Shown: one piece after another, positions 11,249 to 23,300 of the stretch | Layout of the letters: each line of letters opens with the position of its first letter | How positions within the stretch are numbered: position 1 is the first letter of the stretch | NCBI GenBank assembly: GCA_011317545.1 | Contig: WUJK01000001.1 | Coordinates: 2,275,001 to 2,339,000 of the forward strand | Reading direction: 5' to 3' | DNA from: Coniella vitis | Lineage: Eukaryota > Ascomycota > Sordariomycetes > Diaporthales > Schizoparmaceae | Length of the DNA: 64,000 nucleotides | Translations under genes and position numbers: made by a program | The notes under the pieces: generated by a model | What the model was told of the DNA's origin: nothing | The model's database searches: none | The model's input: only the letters and a program-made list of their open reading frames with translations

Positions 11249-14200
11249 TCAATCCCTCAGATGTGCTGCTCGCGGGCCAAGGAGACTTCCGCCATTTCCA
11301 TTGCCACTATTTCCACCATTGCCACCTACACCACTTCCGCGTCCTCCCCCACCAGCACCACCACCGCTGCCATCCTCGACCGGGCTCGTGTTACGACTAC
11401 TCATCTGCCTGATGCGCGGCGACCGGGGTACGCTACTCCCGCGTGTCTCGCGGCTACCGAAGCGCGATTTGTATTGACGCATCTCGTCGTTCTTGCGATC
11501 AATCTCGCGCTCCCGGTCAAGGCGCAAGTCGCGCTCCTTTTCGTACATTTGGCGCAGTCTGGCATCTTCCCTCGCGGCATTAATACGGCGAATCTCAACA
11601 ATGTTCGCGCTGGCGCGCGTCTCGAGCTCTGTAATGTGTGCTTTGAGCTTGGCGTTTTCCTGGCCCATTTCGGCGGCTTTGTCCGAGGCGTCTTGGTAGC
11701 GCGACTGTGCAAAAGAGAGGTCTGCGCGAATTCCGGCGAGCTGGCGCTCGGCGGTTGCAGCCATGTTTTGAGCTTGCTTGACGTCGATTTCTTTCTGCGC
11801 CAAGACGGCAATGTCGGGCTTGTCGGAATTTTGTGCGAGCTCTTGCAGACGGCACTCGAGGTACTGTTTCTCCTCATTGAGTTTGGTGAATTTGACTTGG
11901 TTGCGCTCGATTTCCTTGTGGAGCTTGTCCTTTTCCTTGATGGCTTGGTTGCGCTGTATTTCGAGCCTGCTGCGGTCGCCAATGGCTTCATAGTACTTTG
12001 GGTGAAATTTGCGAATGGTTTTGACCCAGCTGTTGACTTCCTCTCCTTTTCTGTCCAAGCCAGCCTGGAGATCCTTGACCTGTCGCGTGACAGAAACAAA
12101 AAAAAGGAGCGGGTCAGTGATTATAATTCAACGAGAGAACGGGACTTGATGTGTATAGTCGTACTTACGAGACTAACGAGGTCCTCTAACTTGTCAAGCG
12201 AAACTTGAGCGATGCCGCCCTTGATGCGCACATTATTGCCAAAATGTGTCTTGAACTCCTCGCTCAGCTGCACGTCGCTGCCAGGGGTCTCAATGCGGGC
12301 TCTCTTGGGCTTGTCAGAGTCTTCATCCGACCCTTCATGTGAGCGCTTATGGCTCTGGTATGAAGCAAGCTGCTCTCGGTGGTCCTTGTAGGCATTGAAT
12401 ACATACTCTGGGACGATTTGGTGCTCCCATGTATCCCATCTAACCTCTGGCGCAATATACATACCGTCTTGTACCAGGTATTGGATCAATTCACCAGCAA
12501 TTTCATAAGGCTGAGGTACACGTTCGAATGCTGTCTCGTCGTCCGCGTAATTGGCCAACTCGTCCATACACCTGATTTGCGCATATTTTCTCTCTAAAGG
12601 ACTCATTGAGGTGGACAGGCGTCGATTGACGTGCTCCAAAGAATATACTTCGACCAGGTTCAAGATGATGGGCGTCTGCTCGTGTGAATCGGCAGTCTTG
12701 TAAGGCGCCAGCACGCCAGAGTTCTCGGCGCTCTCGTCATATGCAATCACAATATTGGCAGCAAGATGAGGTGGCGGTACCAGCTGGTGAGTTGTGTCCA
12801 CCAGCACCACCTTGCATGTTGAGCCTTGCTCGGTAGACGGCTGCACCCAATCTGGATACGCGGCATGGCGGTATGTGAAGCCACCCTGGCTCACGATTGC
12901 TTCCACCTTCTCCAGGACTGAACCGCCAGCGCAAACAATGACTAGCTCGACGGTGACGTCCCGCAGTCTGTTCAGGAACTCGTAGAGGAACGCCAATTTG
13001 CTTGTAGTGTCGCGCGCATACCTCACCCACTCTGCTTTGGACATGCCAGGAAAGTCTTTGTGATAGGGCGGCAGATTGCTCATCTCGGTCAGGGTGTGCA
13101 GCAAGGCATTGATTGGCACCAAAGACTTGTGGTTTGTGGAGAGTTGGACATTGTCCATGAAAGCAGTTTCGAAAGCTTCTATATCCTGACGACACGAATT
13201 GATGGCTTCGAACATTTCGGACCGAGCTCTTGTCGGGGGTAAAAGAGCAATCACGTATTCATTGGGCGCGGAATCCTCGCCAGGGAGGATTCCGCATGCG
13301 TGATCCGTGTCAACCGTCACTTTAGAGGCAACGTTTGTCGTTATGAGGGACGCTTGGCCGACGAGAAGGTCGGTAGGTCCTTGATGTGGTTCCTCGAGAA
13401 GTGAGCCTGATGCGGATGTGGAGAGGAGTGCGGCGGGGGATATTGTGGCGGGCATCTCGTTGCCCTGATTGACTGGCTCGAGACCACGGCTCAAGCTAGG
13501 AGTACCAAAAGCCATATTTATATTAGTTGTTGGATTTATCATACCGGTCGGCGCCGCGTGGGTGTCCAGGGATGGCATAGAGAGATTGCCAGCCGATGCA
13601 GAACTATGTTCCTCGAGGCCTGTAGGTGCGGGGAACAAGACGCCTTCGGCGCTGTGATCCCACGTTGCTGCTGAGCCCTCGACAGTCTGTGAAGGCAAAC
13701 GCTCCATGTTGTTGAAGTTGCCCAAGTCCACCGTGCTAATGATGTCGGGTGGTGAGACGAGTGGCTGGTGCTCATCCTGGGCACTGTTCACTCCACCATC
13801 GGTTCCATTGTCATCAAGAAGCAAGGCAGAAGACGGTTCCGTATCTGGCTGATATATGGACTCGGACATTTCTGCCAGACGATCCAACGCCCAGCTATGG
13901 GAGTTCCGGGGGTGCTGGTCACCCATTTTGAAGGGTATCAACACTCGGAGTAGCCTGACAGGGCAACAATTAACGCAAGGTCCTATGATTATCATTGTCA
14001 GCCATAATTGCAAATTTTGCATCTGTACGTGTTGGGCAAAACCCGAGACTTACAGTTTGCTGTAGTGTAAAGGATGCTGCACAGTTGTCGTACGCCGCAG
14101 GTTGATCAACAGGCGCTTGTGCAGGCTGAGATGACTGGCCTGAACTCCGTTGAGACGTATCCAAGACAACGTCAAACTCTTCGGAGCCAGAGAACAAGTC

Positions 14201-15533
14201 GACTGGAGGTTCAGTGAGAAATTGTGATGGCGAATCTGGATATGGCGAAACTCTTTGTGCTGGCTGATGCGATTCGTCCAAAGGTGTCTCCAGAATTGAA
14301 TAGAGATAATCCTCTGACGGGCTAGGCGAAAGAACCCGGGGTTCCTGGCGTTGGGTGCTCGATGCTATATCGAGGCTATCTTCACCAAAGTCGTACTGGG
14401 GTTGTGTGAGAAAACCCTGGAAAGAAGTCTCTGAAGATGAATGCTGGCCTGCAGTCAGGGGGCCCTGGCCAAGATGATGTGGCAAAGCAGCAGTGTCCTG
14501 CTGAGAGAAGAGCTGATTCTCGATATCAAAGCCAATGGACCCGTTGTCAACGGAGACCTGGTTGGAATCAGGCTGGTGCGAGGGGATAGAGAAACCCGAT
14601 GAGTGGTTGTGGCTGGCTCTCTGACTTGCAGCGTCTCTGCAAAGAACGTCTTCACTGGGAATGTCGCTGAAGCCCGTAGAGAAGGCTTGGGAATCGGGAA
14701 TTGTAGTCTGGCTGAAGTGGGATTTGGATTTGGGACAAGGCAAGCACTGCGGGTGCAATCCGAACTCTTGCAAACCAGACTCTTGCAAGCCGAATGTGGC
14801 GAAGAAGGACTCGGCAAAGAAGGACTGTGAATCAGGAACAAAGTCGTCGACTGGCTGGAACGAGCTGCCAGTGAATTGGGTTGCTGGCACTTCAATTTCG
14901 ACGCCTGTGTAATGGGGGTCGGAGAGCTGAGAGGAGGAGATGGCCAGGACCGAGTCGGCGTTGAACTCGGGCCTGTCTTTGAGAAAGTCCGACTTTGACG
15001 GGATCTCAATGCAAAGGGTAACGGGCGAAGAGCTGCGATACGACAGGCCGGGCGTTCCGTCTCGCTCTGAGCTTAGGGGCGTAGTGGCAACGAGCGAGAG
15101 TCGACGCTGCTTCTCGCGCTCCCAGTCGTCCACAGCCTCCTGGTTGGCGTTCTCTTGGGGCTCCTGTGGAGGCATATCAGCGCTCTGCATCCGCACGCTT
15201 GCGTCCAAAAGGGGCGAAACTCACCCAGGTTGGCTCGAATACTTCTCCCGTCCTGGGATCGTCTGCCCAGTCGATCTGGTAGTAGAGCTTTCCGTCTACG
15301 AGTTTCTCGTCGATGATATCCTTGATGGCGTAAAGGATGGTTTGGGACGTGTCATTGCGCAGACTTGGAGACGAGCACCGAGTGGAAGCTGCGGGCGATG
15401 CACGGTGATGCTTGCGAGGACGGCCGCGAGGGCGCCCGGTGTGGTGGCTGGCCGGAGAGGTGGCTACAATGATGGCCTCTGCTGGCGAGCTCGGATGCGA
15501 GGGTGAAGCGAAGCTGTGACCGTGGCTGCTCAT
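11249..15533 (-). CDS. Chromodomain protein with HDA1-complex HDA2/3-like region (CDP-2-like)
   Basis: Model: exons 15533-15225, 15163-14054, 13914-12169 and 12079-11249, giving 1331 residues. Order of parts: an AT-hook (GRPRGRPRKHH, residues 33-43); a chromodomain at about 66-125 (YAIKDIIDEKL, then YYQIDWADDP, then TWEPQENANQEAVDDWEREK, spliced across the first intron); a long disordered Ser/Gln/Pro-rich part; an HDA2/3-type region at about 765-980 (KLAFLYEFLNRLRDVTVELV, then LAANIVIAYDES); a coiled coil at about 1060-1280; and a Gly-rich tail. Yeast Hda2/Hda3 scaffold the Hda1 deacetylase. In Neurospora the chromodomain protein CDP-2 belongs to the HP1-CDP-2-HDA-1-CHAP complex that keeps heterochromatin hypoacetylated. 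I infer that this gene is its counterpart. The exon 2/exon 3 junction is the weak point: only the acceptor before 13914 keeps phase with the strong GTAAGT donor at 14053. Confidence 0.82.
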
Positions 15534-17164
15534 TGACGACTAGTTGCTGGCACTCCAAGACATGCTCCAACGACACGTTGTGCTTGGCAGAGAGAGGTTC
15601 AAGTTAGACAGCACCGAGGTACGAACGCAGGGTGCGGGGCGCGTGGCAGACAGGAGTTTGCAGAGCAAGAGAAAGACGCCAGAGAATGCTGGGCCTCTGC
15701 GTCGCGGCGAGCGCCCTCATAAGTACCCGCGAGTACTTTACGTATTGAAGGCAGCGCAGGGGCGGCGCGGCGCAGCGTGTACGTGTGTGTGAATGCGAGT
15801 TGGAAGGCAGGCAGTGAATGAGAGGCCCGCGTCGGGCTCGCAGGCCACGGGCGTCAGGGACAGGGGTGTCACAAGGCTGGACCGGGCAGAAGCCAACTGC
15901 AACCGCTATGCACGTTGGAGCGCCCAACAGGACGGCTTCTTCTCTCTGTCCAATTAGGCAGCACACGAATTTAGTGGCGGGACACTATACCCATATTTCT
16001 GGCCATCACAACGTCTCTCCTCACCTGGCTTCCATTGCTTATTTTCATTGCTTCTTTTCATTGCTTCTTTTTCAGCAATGGAAGTTTCGAGTGAAACACC
16101 ACGAGTATCCTGCATTCTGCTTTGTCAATCGTGACCAAAGTCGCGGCTTCAGCAGTACAGTGCAAGGGTTCGTTGGAGCCTGCCCTGCGTCGCGTGTTGC
16201 GTACTTTTGCGACCAGCCGGAGGGGGCAACCGCTCCAAACACAACATTCGACTTGCAGTTGGCAGCCCCCAACCGCACAAATACTTTTTGCTTCTGATTC
16301 CCACTCTGGATGCTTTGCTACGTGACTATCTCGCCACTTGTGAGGTGGGCGTCTTACCGGATGTGCCAAGTGGCTGTTGGCCCCCAACGCCCAGTTACTT
16401 CTGGAGTGCATAGTCGCAACGCGTTATGCAATGAAACGTCTCGCGTACTTGGGGGGCCGAGCATTGAAGTATTTCCATCGACTCCTCGAGATCGTACCGG
16501 GAGCAATAAGCCGTGCATATAAATATGTTGTGGGCAGCACTGATACATACAGTGATTGCGTCCATCGCCCTCCTCACGTTGCAAACCGGGGCCTCGATCA
16601 GTCTGACCGCTCCTATCGCGGGTGCCAGAGACACGTGCCTCGGGCCCGGAGATGGTCTGCATGGGCTCTCAGAGCACTCTATACTATGCGCGCAAAAGAC
16701 TTGCAACTGCATACCCTTCGCCTCGCCACAGGATCGGTTGCCCTGTCCAAACGCCAGCAAGCTTATGCAAAAACTCTTGATCGTCCCAAGCGGATAGATC
16801 AAGGACCCATACTGACAAGTCCAGCAAGCCGTCAGACTGTAGTAGCACGCATGCTTTGCTCGTACCGAGGCCATGGTCCAATGGATTGTGCACGTTTTGC
16901 CGGCTAGATACTACCAAAATCCACAAGGGGACATTATCGCCCTGGCGGCCCCCTCCCAAAATGCCGTGCTGTTGATGGCTTCAGGCCAACCCTGCCCAGA
17001 GACAAGATTGTCGGTGAGCAGCCACCAGCACCCGCTCAAGGTTGCAGTATTTAAGGCTCATGCTTCGCTGATACCGTTTCCTTTGAAGGCCTTCTGCTCC
17101 CTTCTTGGACTGGCCCAGGTGACAACAAGAAAGGCAGCACCACCACCACCACCACCCGCAGACC
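15534..17164. other. Divergent intergenic region, chromodomain gene / sphingomyelinase gene
   Basis: About 1.6 kb of shared upstream sequence for two genes reading away from each other. No recognised gene. Two features were noted: a short hydrophobic-start frame at 16525-16797 (see findings) and a TATTTAAG element shortly before the sphingomyelinase gene. Confidence 0.55.
17048..17055 (+). promoter_or_regulatory. Possible TATA-like element of the sphingomyelinase gene
   Basis: TATTTAAG lies 110 nt before the ATG at 17165, a plausible core-promoter distance for a short leader. Single weak motif, no other support. Confidence 0.3.
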
Positions 17165-19310
17165 ATGAAGCCTCAGATTCCGCTTGTTCTTTCGGCCGTG
17201 GGTGCTGGCTCTGCGGCCCACACCGCCCTGCCTGGCGATGCCTCCTATGTCGTGCCCAGCGCATTTCCCACGACAGTCTACTCGTCCTACTACGTCAAGC
17301 CTGGGCCGACGCAGGAGCCGCAGCCCGCCATCTTCGACCCCGTGTTGAACATTACGTTTCCTCTGAACCTCACGGATCCCTCGACACTGCCTACAGCCGA
17401 TCCGGACCCTGTGCTTTACCCCGAGCCCGTGGCTCGTCTCAATGAGACGGGCGCTGCCGCCGTCATTGCTGCTTCCACTGCCCAGATCCTGCAAGTCATC
17501 GATGGCAACAACACCGGTCTGGCCGACAGCTGTTCCAAGTGCATTGCTGCCCTCTCCGTCGGCCAGCTGGTTGCCAAATTGGCGCCGTCGTACCTGCCCG
17601 ATGCCATGGTCCAGCTTTGCCAGGCCACGGGTTTCAGCACAAACTCGACCTGTCAGTCAACCTACCAGGCCAGCGCCTTTGGAGCTGTGTGGACGCAGAT
17701 CCTCGCCAATGCAGATGTGGAAGGACTGGACGGCCGGTACATTTGCGCGTCTTTGAGCACGAGCTTCTGCAGTGCGCCTCCGGTCGTGCCCAAAACGGCG
17801 GTTTTCCCCAAGGAAAAGCCTGCCCGTGTGAGCGTGCCAGCTAGGAGTGGCAAGACGGTCAAGGTTCTTCATCTATCTGACTTGCACCTGGGTGAGTCTT
17901 TTTGATACTCTCGGCATGTCGTCCTCCGCCTGGCAAGGATATCCACTCTAACAGCCGTGTATAGACCCAAGATATGAATATGGCACCGAGGCCAACTGCA
18001 CAAGCAGTCCTTGCTGCAGACCTAGCACGCCTTCGTCCAATGGCACTCTGCCACTGATTGAGCTGGCGGCGCCACTGTATGGCTACTACAAGTGCGACTC
18101 GCCATACTACCTAGCGCTCGCTGCCGTCCAGTCTATTGGCCCCCTCACGGGAACATCCCTCGAGGACCCTCCCGCAATGACGCTCTACACAGGGGACATG
18201 GTAACCCACGTCCCGAACCAGGGCCAACTCTCGCACGCCTTTGTGCAAGACGTCGAGGCCTCTGTGCTCCAAATGCTCAAGGCCTACATTGGCGGACCCA
18301 TCTATGTCGCTCTGGGCAACCACGACACGAGCCCGGAAAACAACGACGCGCCGCACGCCATCGACAGCAACGGACCCCTTGGCGAACAGTTCTCGTGGAA
18401 CTACGATCACGTCTCGCAGCTGTGGGAGCACTACGGCTGGATCAACAGCTCGACGCAGGCTCAAGCAGCGCTGCACTATGGCGCCTACGCCGTGACGCAT
18501 CCGCTGGGCGTGCGTATCATCACGCTCAACACAGATTTCTACTACAAGGCCAACTACTACTCCTTCCTGCACGCTGCCGACCCAGACTATAGCGGCATCT
18601 TCTCCTTTCTCATTGACGAGCTGCAACAGGCTGAGGATGCAGGCCAGCGCGCCTATATCATGGGCCACGTGCTGACCGGGTGGGACGGGACGAACCCGAT
18701 GCCCAACGGCGCCGACTACTTTTACCAGATTGTCGAGCGGTACTCGCCGCACGTGATTGCGGGCATATTTTTTGGGCACACGCACGAGGATCAAGCGTTT
18801 GTCTACTATACCAACAACGGCACCAACCAGACTGCCGGTAATGCCATCAACAATGCCTGGGTGGGACCCTCGTTGACGCCTCTGACGCATCTCAACTCGG
18901 GATACCGGCTGTACGAGGTTGACACAGGGAGCTTTGAAATCATGGAAGCGTACACATTTTACAGCGACGTCAACAGCTTTTCGGACCTAGATGCTGGGTC
19001 AGGCCCCGTGTGGGAGTTTGAGTACTCGACGCGCGAAGTGTACGGCCCCGGCGCAGGCTGGGCGGCCGAGGATCCGCTGAATGGGACATTTTGGCACCGC
19101 GTTACGGAGGCGATGGAGGCGAACCGGACGCTGGTGGAGCTGCAGAATCAGTTCCAGGGCAAGAGCAGTGTAATGAGTCCTAATTGTACGAACCAGGCGT
19201 GTCAGGATGCGAGGGTCTGCTACATGCGCAGTGGCAGTGTGGGTTTGGGAAGACAGTGTCCGCAAGGCTTCGGAAGCGTGCAGAGTGCCTTTACAGGGGT
19301 GAACTATTGA
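17165..19310 (+). CDS. Secreted acid sphingomyelinase-like phosphodiesterase
   Basis: Two exons (17165-17891, 17965-19310) give 690 residues. By family the protein would be an acid sphingomyelin phosphodiesterase, a metal-dependent enzyme that cleaves sphingomyelin-like lipids to ceramide and a phospho-headgroup, acting in vacuole or outside the cell. A signal peptide is followed by a Pro-rich segment, then a saposin-B-like domain at about 122-200 with paired cysteines (CSKCIAALSVGQLVAKLAP). The calcineurin-like metallophosphatase domain begins at LHLSDLHLD (about 237-245, spliced across the intron) and has GDMVTH (about 320), GNHD (about 360), GHVLTG (about 475) and GHTHED (about 513), so all metal-binding blocks are present. 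A Cys-rich C-terminal domain and many N-glycosylation sites fit secretion. True substrates in a fungus without abundant sphingomyelin are uncertain. Confidence 0.93.
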
Positions 19311-20319
19311 CGTATCCACATGCTCAGGAAATATAGAGAGAGGTGAGGATGTCTCTTGAGGCCTTTATGAAGGTCATTAGAGATGGTGTATAATGTCTAT
19401 GATATACAAACACCAAACTTGACCACATGAACCCTTGAACGAAGTAAAGACCACAATGGAGAGATAATTCTAAGCAATCAAAAATAAGACTGCCTAAATG
19501 GGTAATTGCATATTCCCATGGGTTGATATGTGAACAAATCATTCAGCATTGCTTCTGCTCTTTTGGAAAAGCAATGCCAAATTGCCAAGCGCAATGATAG
19601 ATAGCATATCCCTTTCATTTTCCCGACGACCTCACCCACGAAACACTGTTCATCTCTTTTCTTTCGCACTCACGTATCTCCAACTTTCGTTGCTGCCCTT
19701 GTCCCTACTCTGAAGCTCTTTCCAACCCTTTCACAGGTTGATGTACACAGTTGCCCATGGGCACAGGTCAGTAGGGGAATTGCAATGAAAGGTGATATTC
19801 ACCTGCTGACAGCCTTATCAAGCCAGCAAACGGGCCGATCAAAAAGACTGTGGCGCTGCTTGAAGCAAAAAGGGATGCAGTGAACTGTGGCGCAATATCT
19901 GCAATGGCTGGAAGACGGGTAAGGAAACCAAATATTCAACTTGCACCGATTGCGAATTGCAAGACTCTCTTGTTACACTTCTTTGACCTCATATTTGTCT
20001 TCATCCCACCAAATGTGCTCGTTCAACATTGTTTGCTTGGCTGCTGGAAGGGAGGATGTTGGAGTGAAGCCAGCCACTGGCCAGCCTGTATGGGGCATCG
20101 GCCATGTAATTGTAGCAGGGATGCCGCTGGAAAGTTTGCGGCTTCCCGTTGACTGCTACGGGGCCTTGACCCAACCCAACCCCAACGACGCTGGCCCGGT
20201 TTGGCTGGCCTCCAGGCCGGATCATCGCAAAACTTGGACCCATTTTCTAACGTTCACTGCCCAACAAGAAGCGACACCAACGGCGGTCCGCCGTCTCGTA
20301 CCAGACACCAAAATCCTAC
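19311..20319. other. Intergenic region upstream of the SUMO protease gene
   Basis: 3' flank of the sphingomyelinase gene and upstream region of the next gene. Nothing gene-like was recognised. Confidence 0.6.
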
Positions 20320-23300
20320 ATGGTTGACGGTTCCGAAGGCAGCATCACAAAGGTCCCTTCCGCCCCGTCCTCGTGAGTTGCTTTCCTTTGCCTCTGGGCT
20401 CCGATACATCCCATCCCTCTTCCTTTTCAACCATCCAAGTACTGACCGTGCGTGCGCGTGCGTCATGACAGGCCACTTCCCTTGTGCAATCACGCACCTT
20501 GCGCCCGTCCAACCATACACCCATCGCCGAACCCGATAGAACCGCCGCGCAGAAATCCGAACACATGGTACGCCCAGTAATCTCTCCGATGAGCCACATA
20601 CCTCTCCTCCCGGTGCACGAAACCTCTTGCTGAATCTCGCACGTGCATGACAGGGACCCTTTGACAAGATACTATTCGGGCAAGAACTCGATCCCTGACT
20701 ATGGGTACGTTTGCCTAACCGATGCTGGGGATATGTTGCGCTGCTAGCAAGGAAACTCTTGGTGTCTCTTTGTTGTGCCTTTTCTCTTTTCTGACACGAT
20801 CGACAGGATGCCACGAGAGAACATCATGTCGAAGATCAAGACAAAGTTGGGAGTGAGTCTGCTGCTATAACAACTCACTGCTACTGCCCAACGGTGAGAT
20901 CGAACATGCGCTGACCAAAGGGCAGTCGGGTGTCGGAGCATGGCACCATGGAAACTGGCTGGACAGCTCCCCAGCGACGAAGCCCGACTCGCAGCCCTCG
21001 TTCAAACGCCCCGGTGATCCTTCGAGCCCAAGACCCACGAAGCGATCTCGACACAATGAGAGCGGTGAACAACCAGACGTTGTCGTCATAGACAGCACGC
21101 CAAAAACCGCCTATACCCCACGGCGATCATCGGTCAACAGCCACAATCGTCCCGGAGGGAGTGACTGCCGTGAAAGTTTGAGTGCGAAAAGCGGCGATGG
21201 AGAGTCTAAACGGCTAGGCTTGAACGAGTACCGCGCAACGACCAAGAACATCACGGGCAAGAAGCGCTCGAGGCACAAGAAGGCTGCAGAACGAGCTCTT
21301 CAGGGACAGCCGCCCCGGGACCAGGACGGCGACATGATGCAGAGAACAGGCGCAGGGTTTTCGGTAAAGCGACGCCTAATGTCGGGGCACGAAATTCCGA
21401 GCGATCGCATCGAAGACGACCACGGGCTTGCGGCACCAGAACACAGACCACGCCTCCAGGATCTTGCCCAAGCGACAAGAAACGGAACATTTACCGCCGA
21501 GAAATTGTACCCGCTGCCCTCAAGTGATGAAGATACGGGTCAAGACAACGACGAGGACGAAATTGCAGAGTTGCCTCCAGCGAAACAACACAAAATTCCA
21601 GCGCAACATCACAAGACGCGTGTATTCGAGCAGACAAATAACGGCAAGCGCCCATCCAACGGCCCCGATGAGCTACAGCTCACACATGTTGCCAAACGCC
21701 GGGCCATGCCTGCAAGTGCGGCTGATATACCGAGAACGAACTTTGTCTCGTCCAGTACCACCAGTGTACCAAGAGCAAAAGGCATCTGTCTGCGCGTCGA
21801 AGCTGCAGCTTGTGATCAATCCTTCATTTATCCTGCATCTCGGGGCATGAAAGAGGATGCGCCAGGCGCGGCGAACCAAAAATGCTATTTGATGGCTACG
21901 TCAGATTCACCTCAGGTGTTGCACTCGGTTGACGAGAACGGCGCAGGACTAGACGAGCTTGAGTGGATGGTACCCAATATCTCGGGCATCAAGCAGATTC
22001 AGTTCTCAAACAACTTACCCATCATCAAGATAAGCAAGTCGATTGATTACTCGACCAAATTCGCCACGGGAGCCATTCTGGTAATCAAGTTCGGGACCAA
22101 CAAGGAAGCTTTACAGTTTGTGAGACTCTGTCAAGTTGTTAATAGCGGTATCAAAGTCCATAATCCCTATGGGTAAGCTTTCTTCTTTCTTTGGTGACGT
22201 TTGTGACTGCATTTCACATTTACGCTAACCTTTTGGCCTCAGGTACAACCTCATTAGCACCCTTGAAACCATGACTGTGAAGATCAGGGATAGGAATATC
22301 AAGAATGCTGCGCGGCCTCGCCCCCCCGAGACCCAGGTTCCTGTACCGCAGGCCACCGGTACAAAGGGCCCATCGTTGCCTCCAAGGAAAGCGGACCCGC
22401 CACCAACAGCTTCTTCTGGCCATTATGCGCAAGCAAAAGCGCTTCGGATGCGGATGAGAGTGGACGATGGCCTGGAAACCGACCCAGCGGGCGCAGCGGT
22501 AACGGCTGGCGAAGAGAAATCACTTCGAAAATTTCTAGAAAATGAGGTTGACAGCTGTGTGGATAGCCAGAATGGTGAAGCAGAGAAGGAACGCCCAGCA
22601 CACCGTCTAGCAAGCTCATCTAAAGAGGAACAGCGAGAACCCACGCATCACAGCCAGAGGAGTCTCAGATCGTCGCGCTTTGAGCCACGCAGTCCAAGTC
22701 CACCGCCGCAAAGATGGACTGAAAAAAACCCCAACTGGAAGACTGAGCTAAACTACAAGATTCCGCTCATTTACGAACGGACAACGATTACCGCGACGGA
22801 TATTGAACGGCTGGATGAGGGCCAATTCTTGAACGACGAGATCATCAGCTTCTATGCCAAGTATCTGCACAAACAGTTGGAGAGGAAGGACGAACAGCTC
22901 GCCAAGCGGATCTACATTTTCAGTTCTTTCTTTTGGGACACGCTCAAGTCCAAGGGCTACGATGGCGTCAAGAACTGGACTGCCAAGGTAGACCTCTTGT
23001 CGTTCGACTACATCATTGTGCCCATCAACCAAAGCACGCATTGGTATCTCGCCATCATTTGCAAATCCGGTGGTTTGTTGCCGCGGGAGAGAAGTGCCTC
23101 GCCTCAGAGCGCAGCCCTTGCGAATGGACATGGATCGGCCAGTGGAAATCTGGGCGACGGTCACGGTCATGGCGACCAGCATCCTGACGATGAAAAAGTG
23201 CAAATAATTACGTCCGACATTGACAACGACCCAGCGAAAGACAGGACCAATGGTTCTCAGACCTCAAGAGCTGGCCATGATGATAGACCATCAACAGGGA

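Noticed and set aside
11150..12208. 352-codon plus-strand frame opposite the chromodomain/HDA2-3 gene
   Set aside because: It is the complement of the coiled-coil exon (Leu/Val-rich mirror of Glu/Lys/Gln codons), and the minus strand has the conserved, spliced gene.
13900..13960. Frameshift or pseudogene in the chromodomain gene
   Set aside because: An acceptor before 13914 restores the frame with no base change, and the rest of the protein is intact; kept only as a junction to check.
18111..18890. 259-codon minus-strand frame opposite the sphingomyelinase gene
   Set aside because: Shadow of the metallophosphatase exon.
22299..23203. Minus-strand frames opposite ulp2
   Set aside because: Mirror frames of a conserved protease exon, without features of their own.
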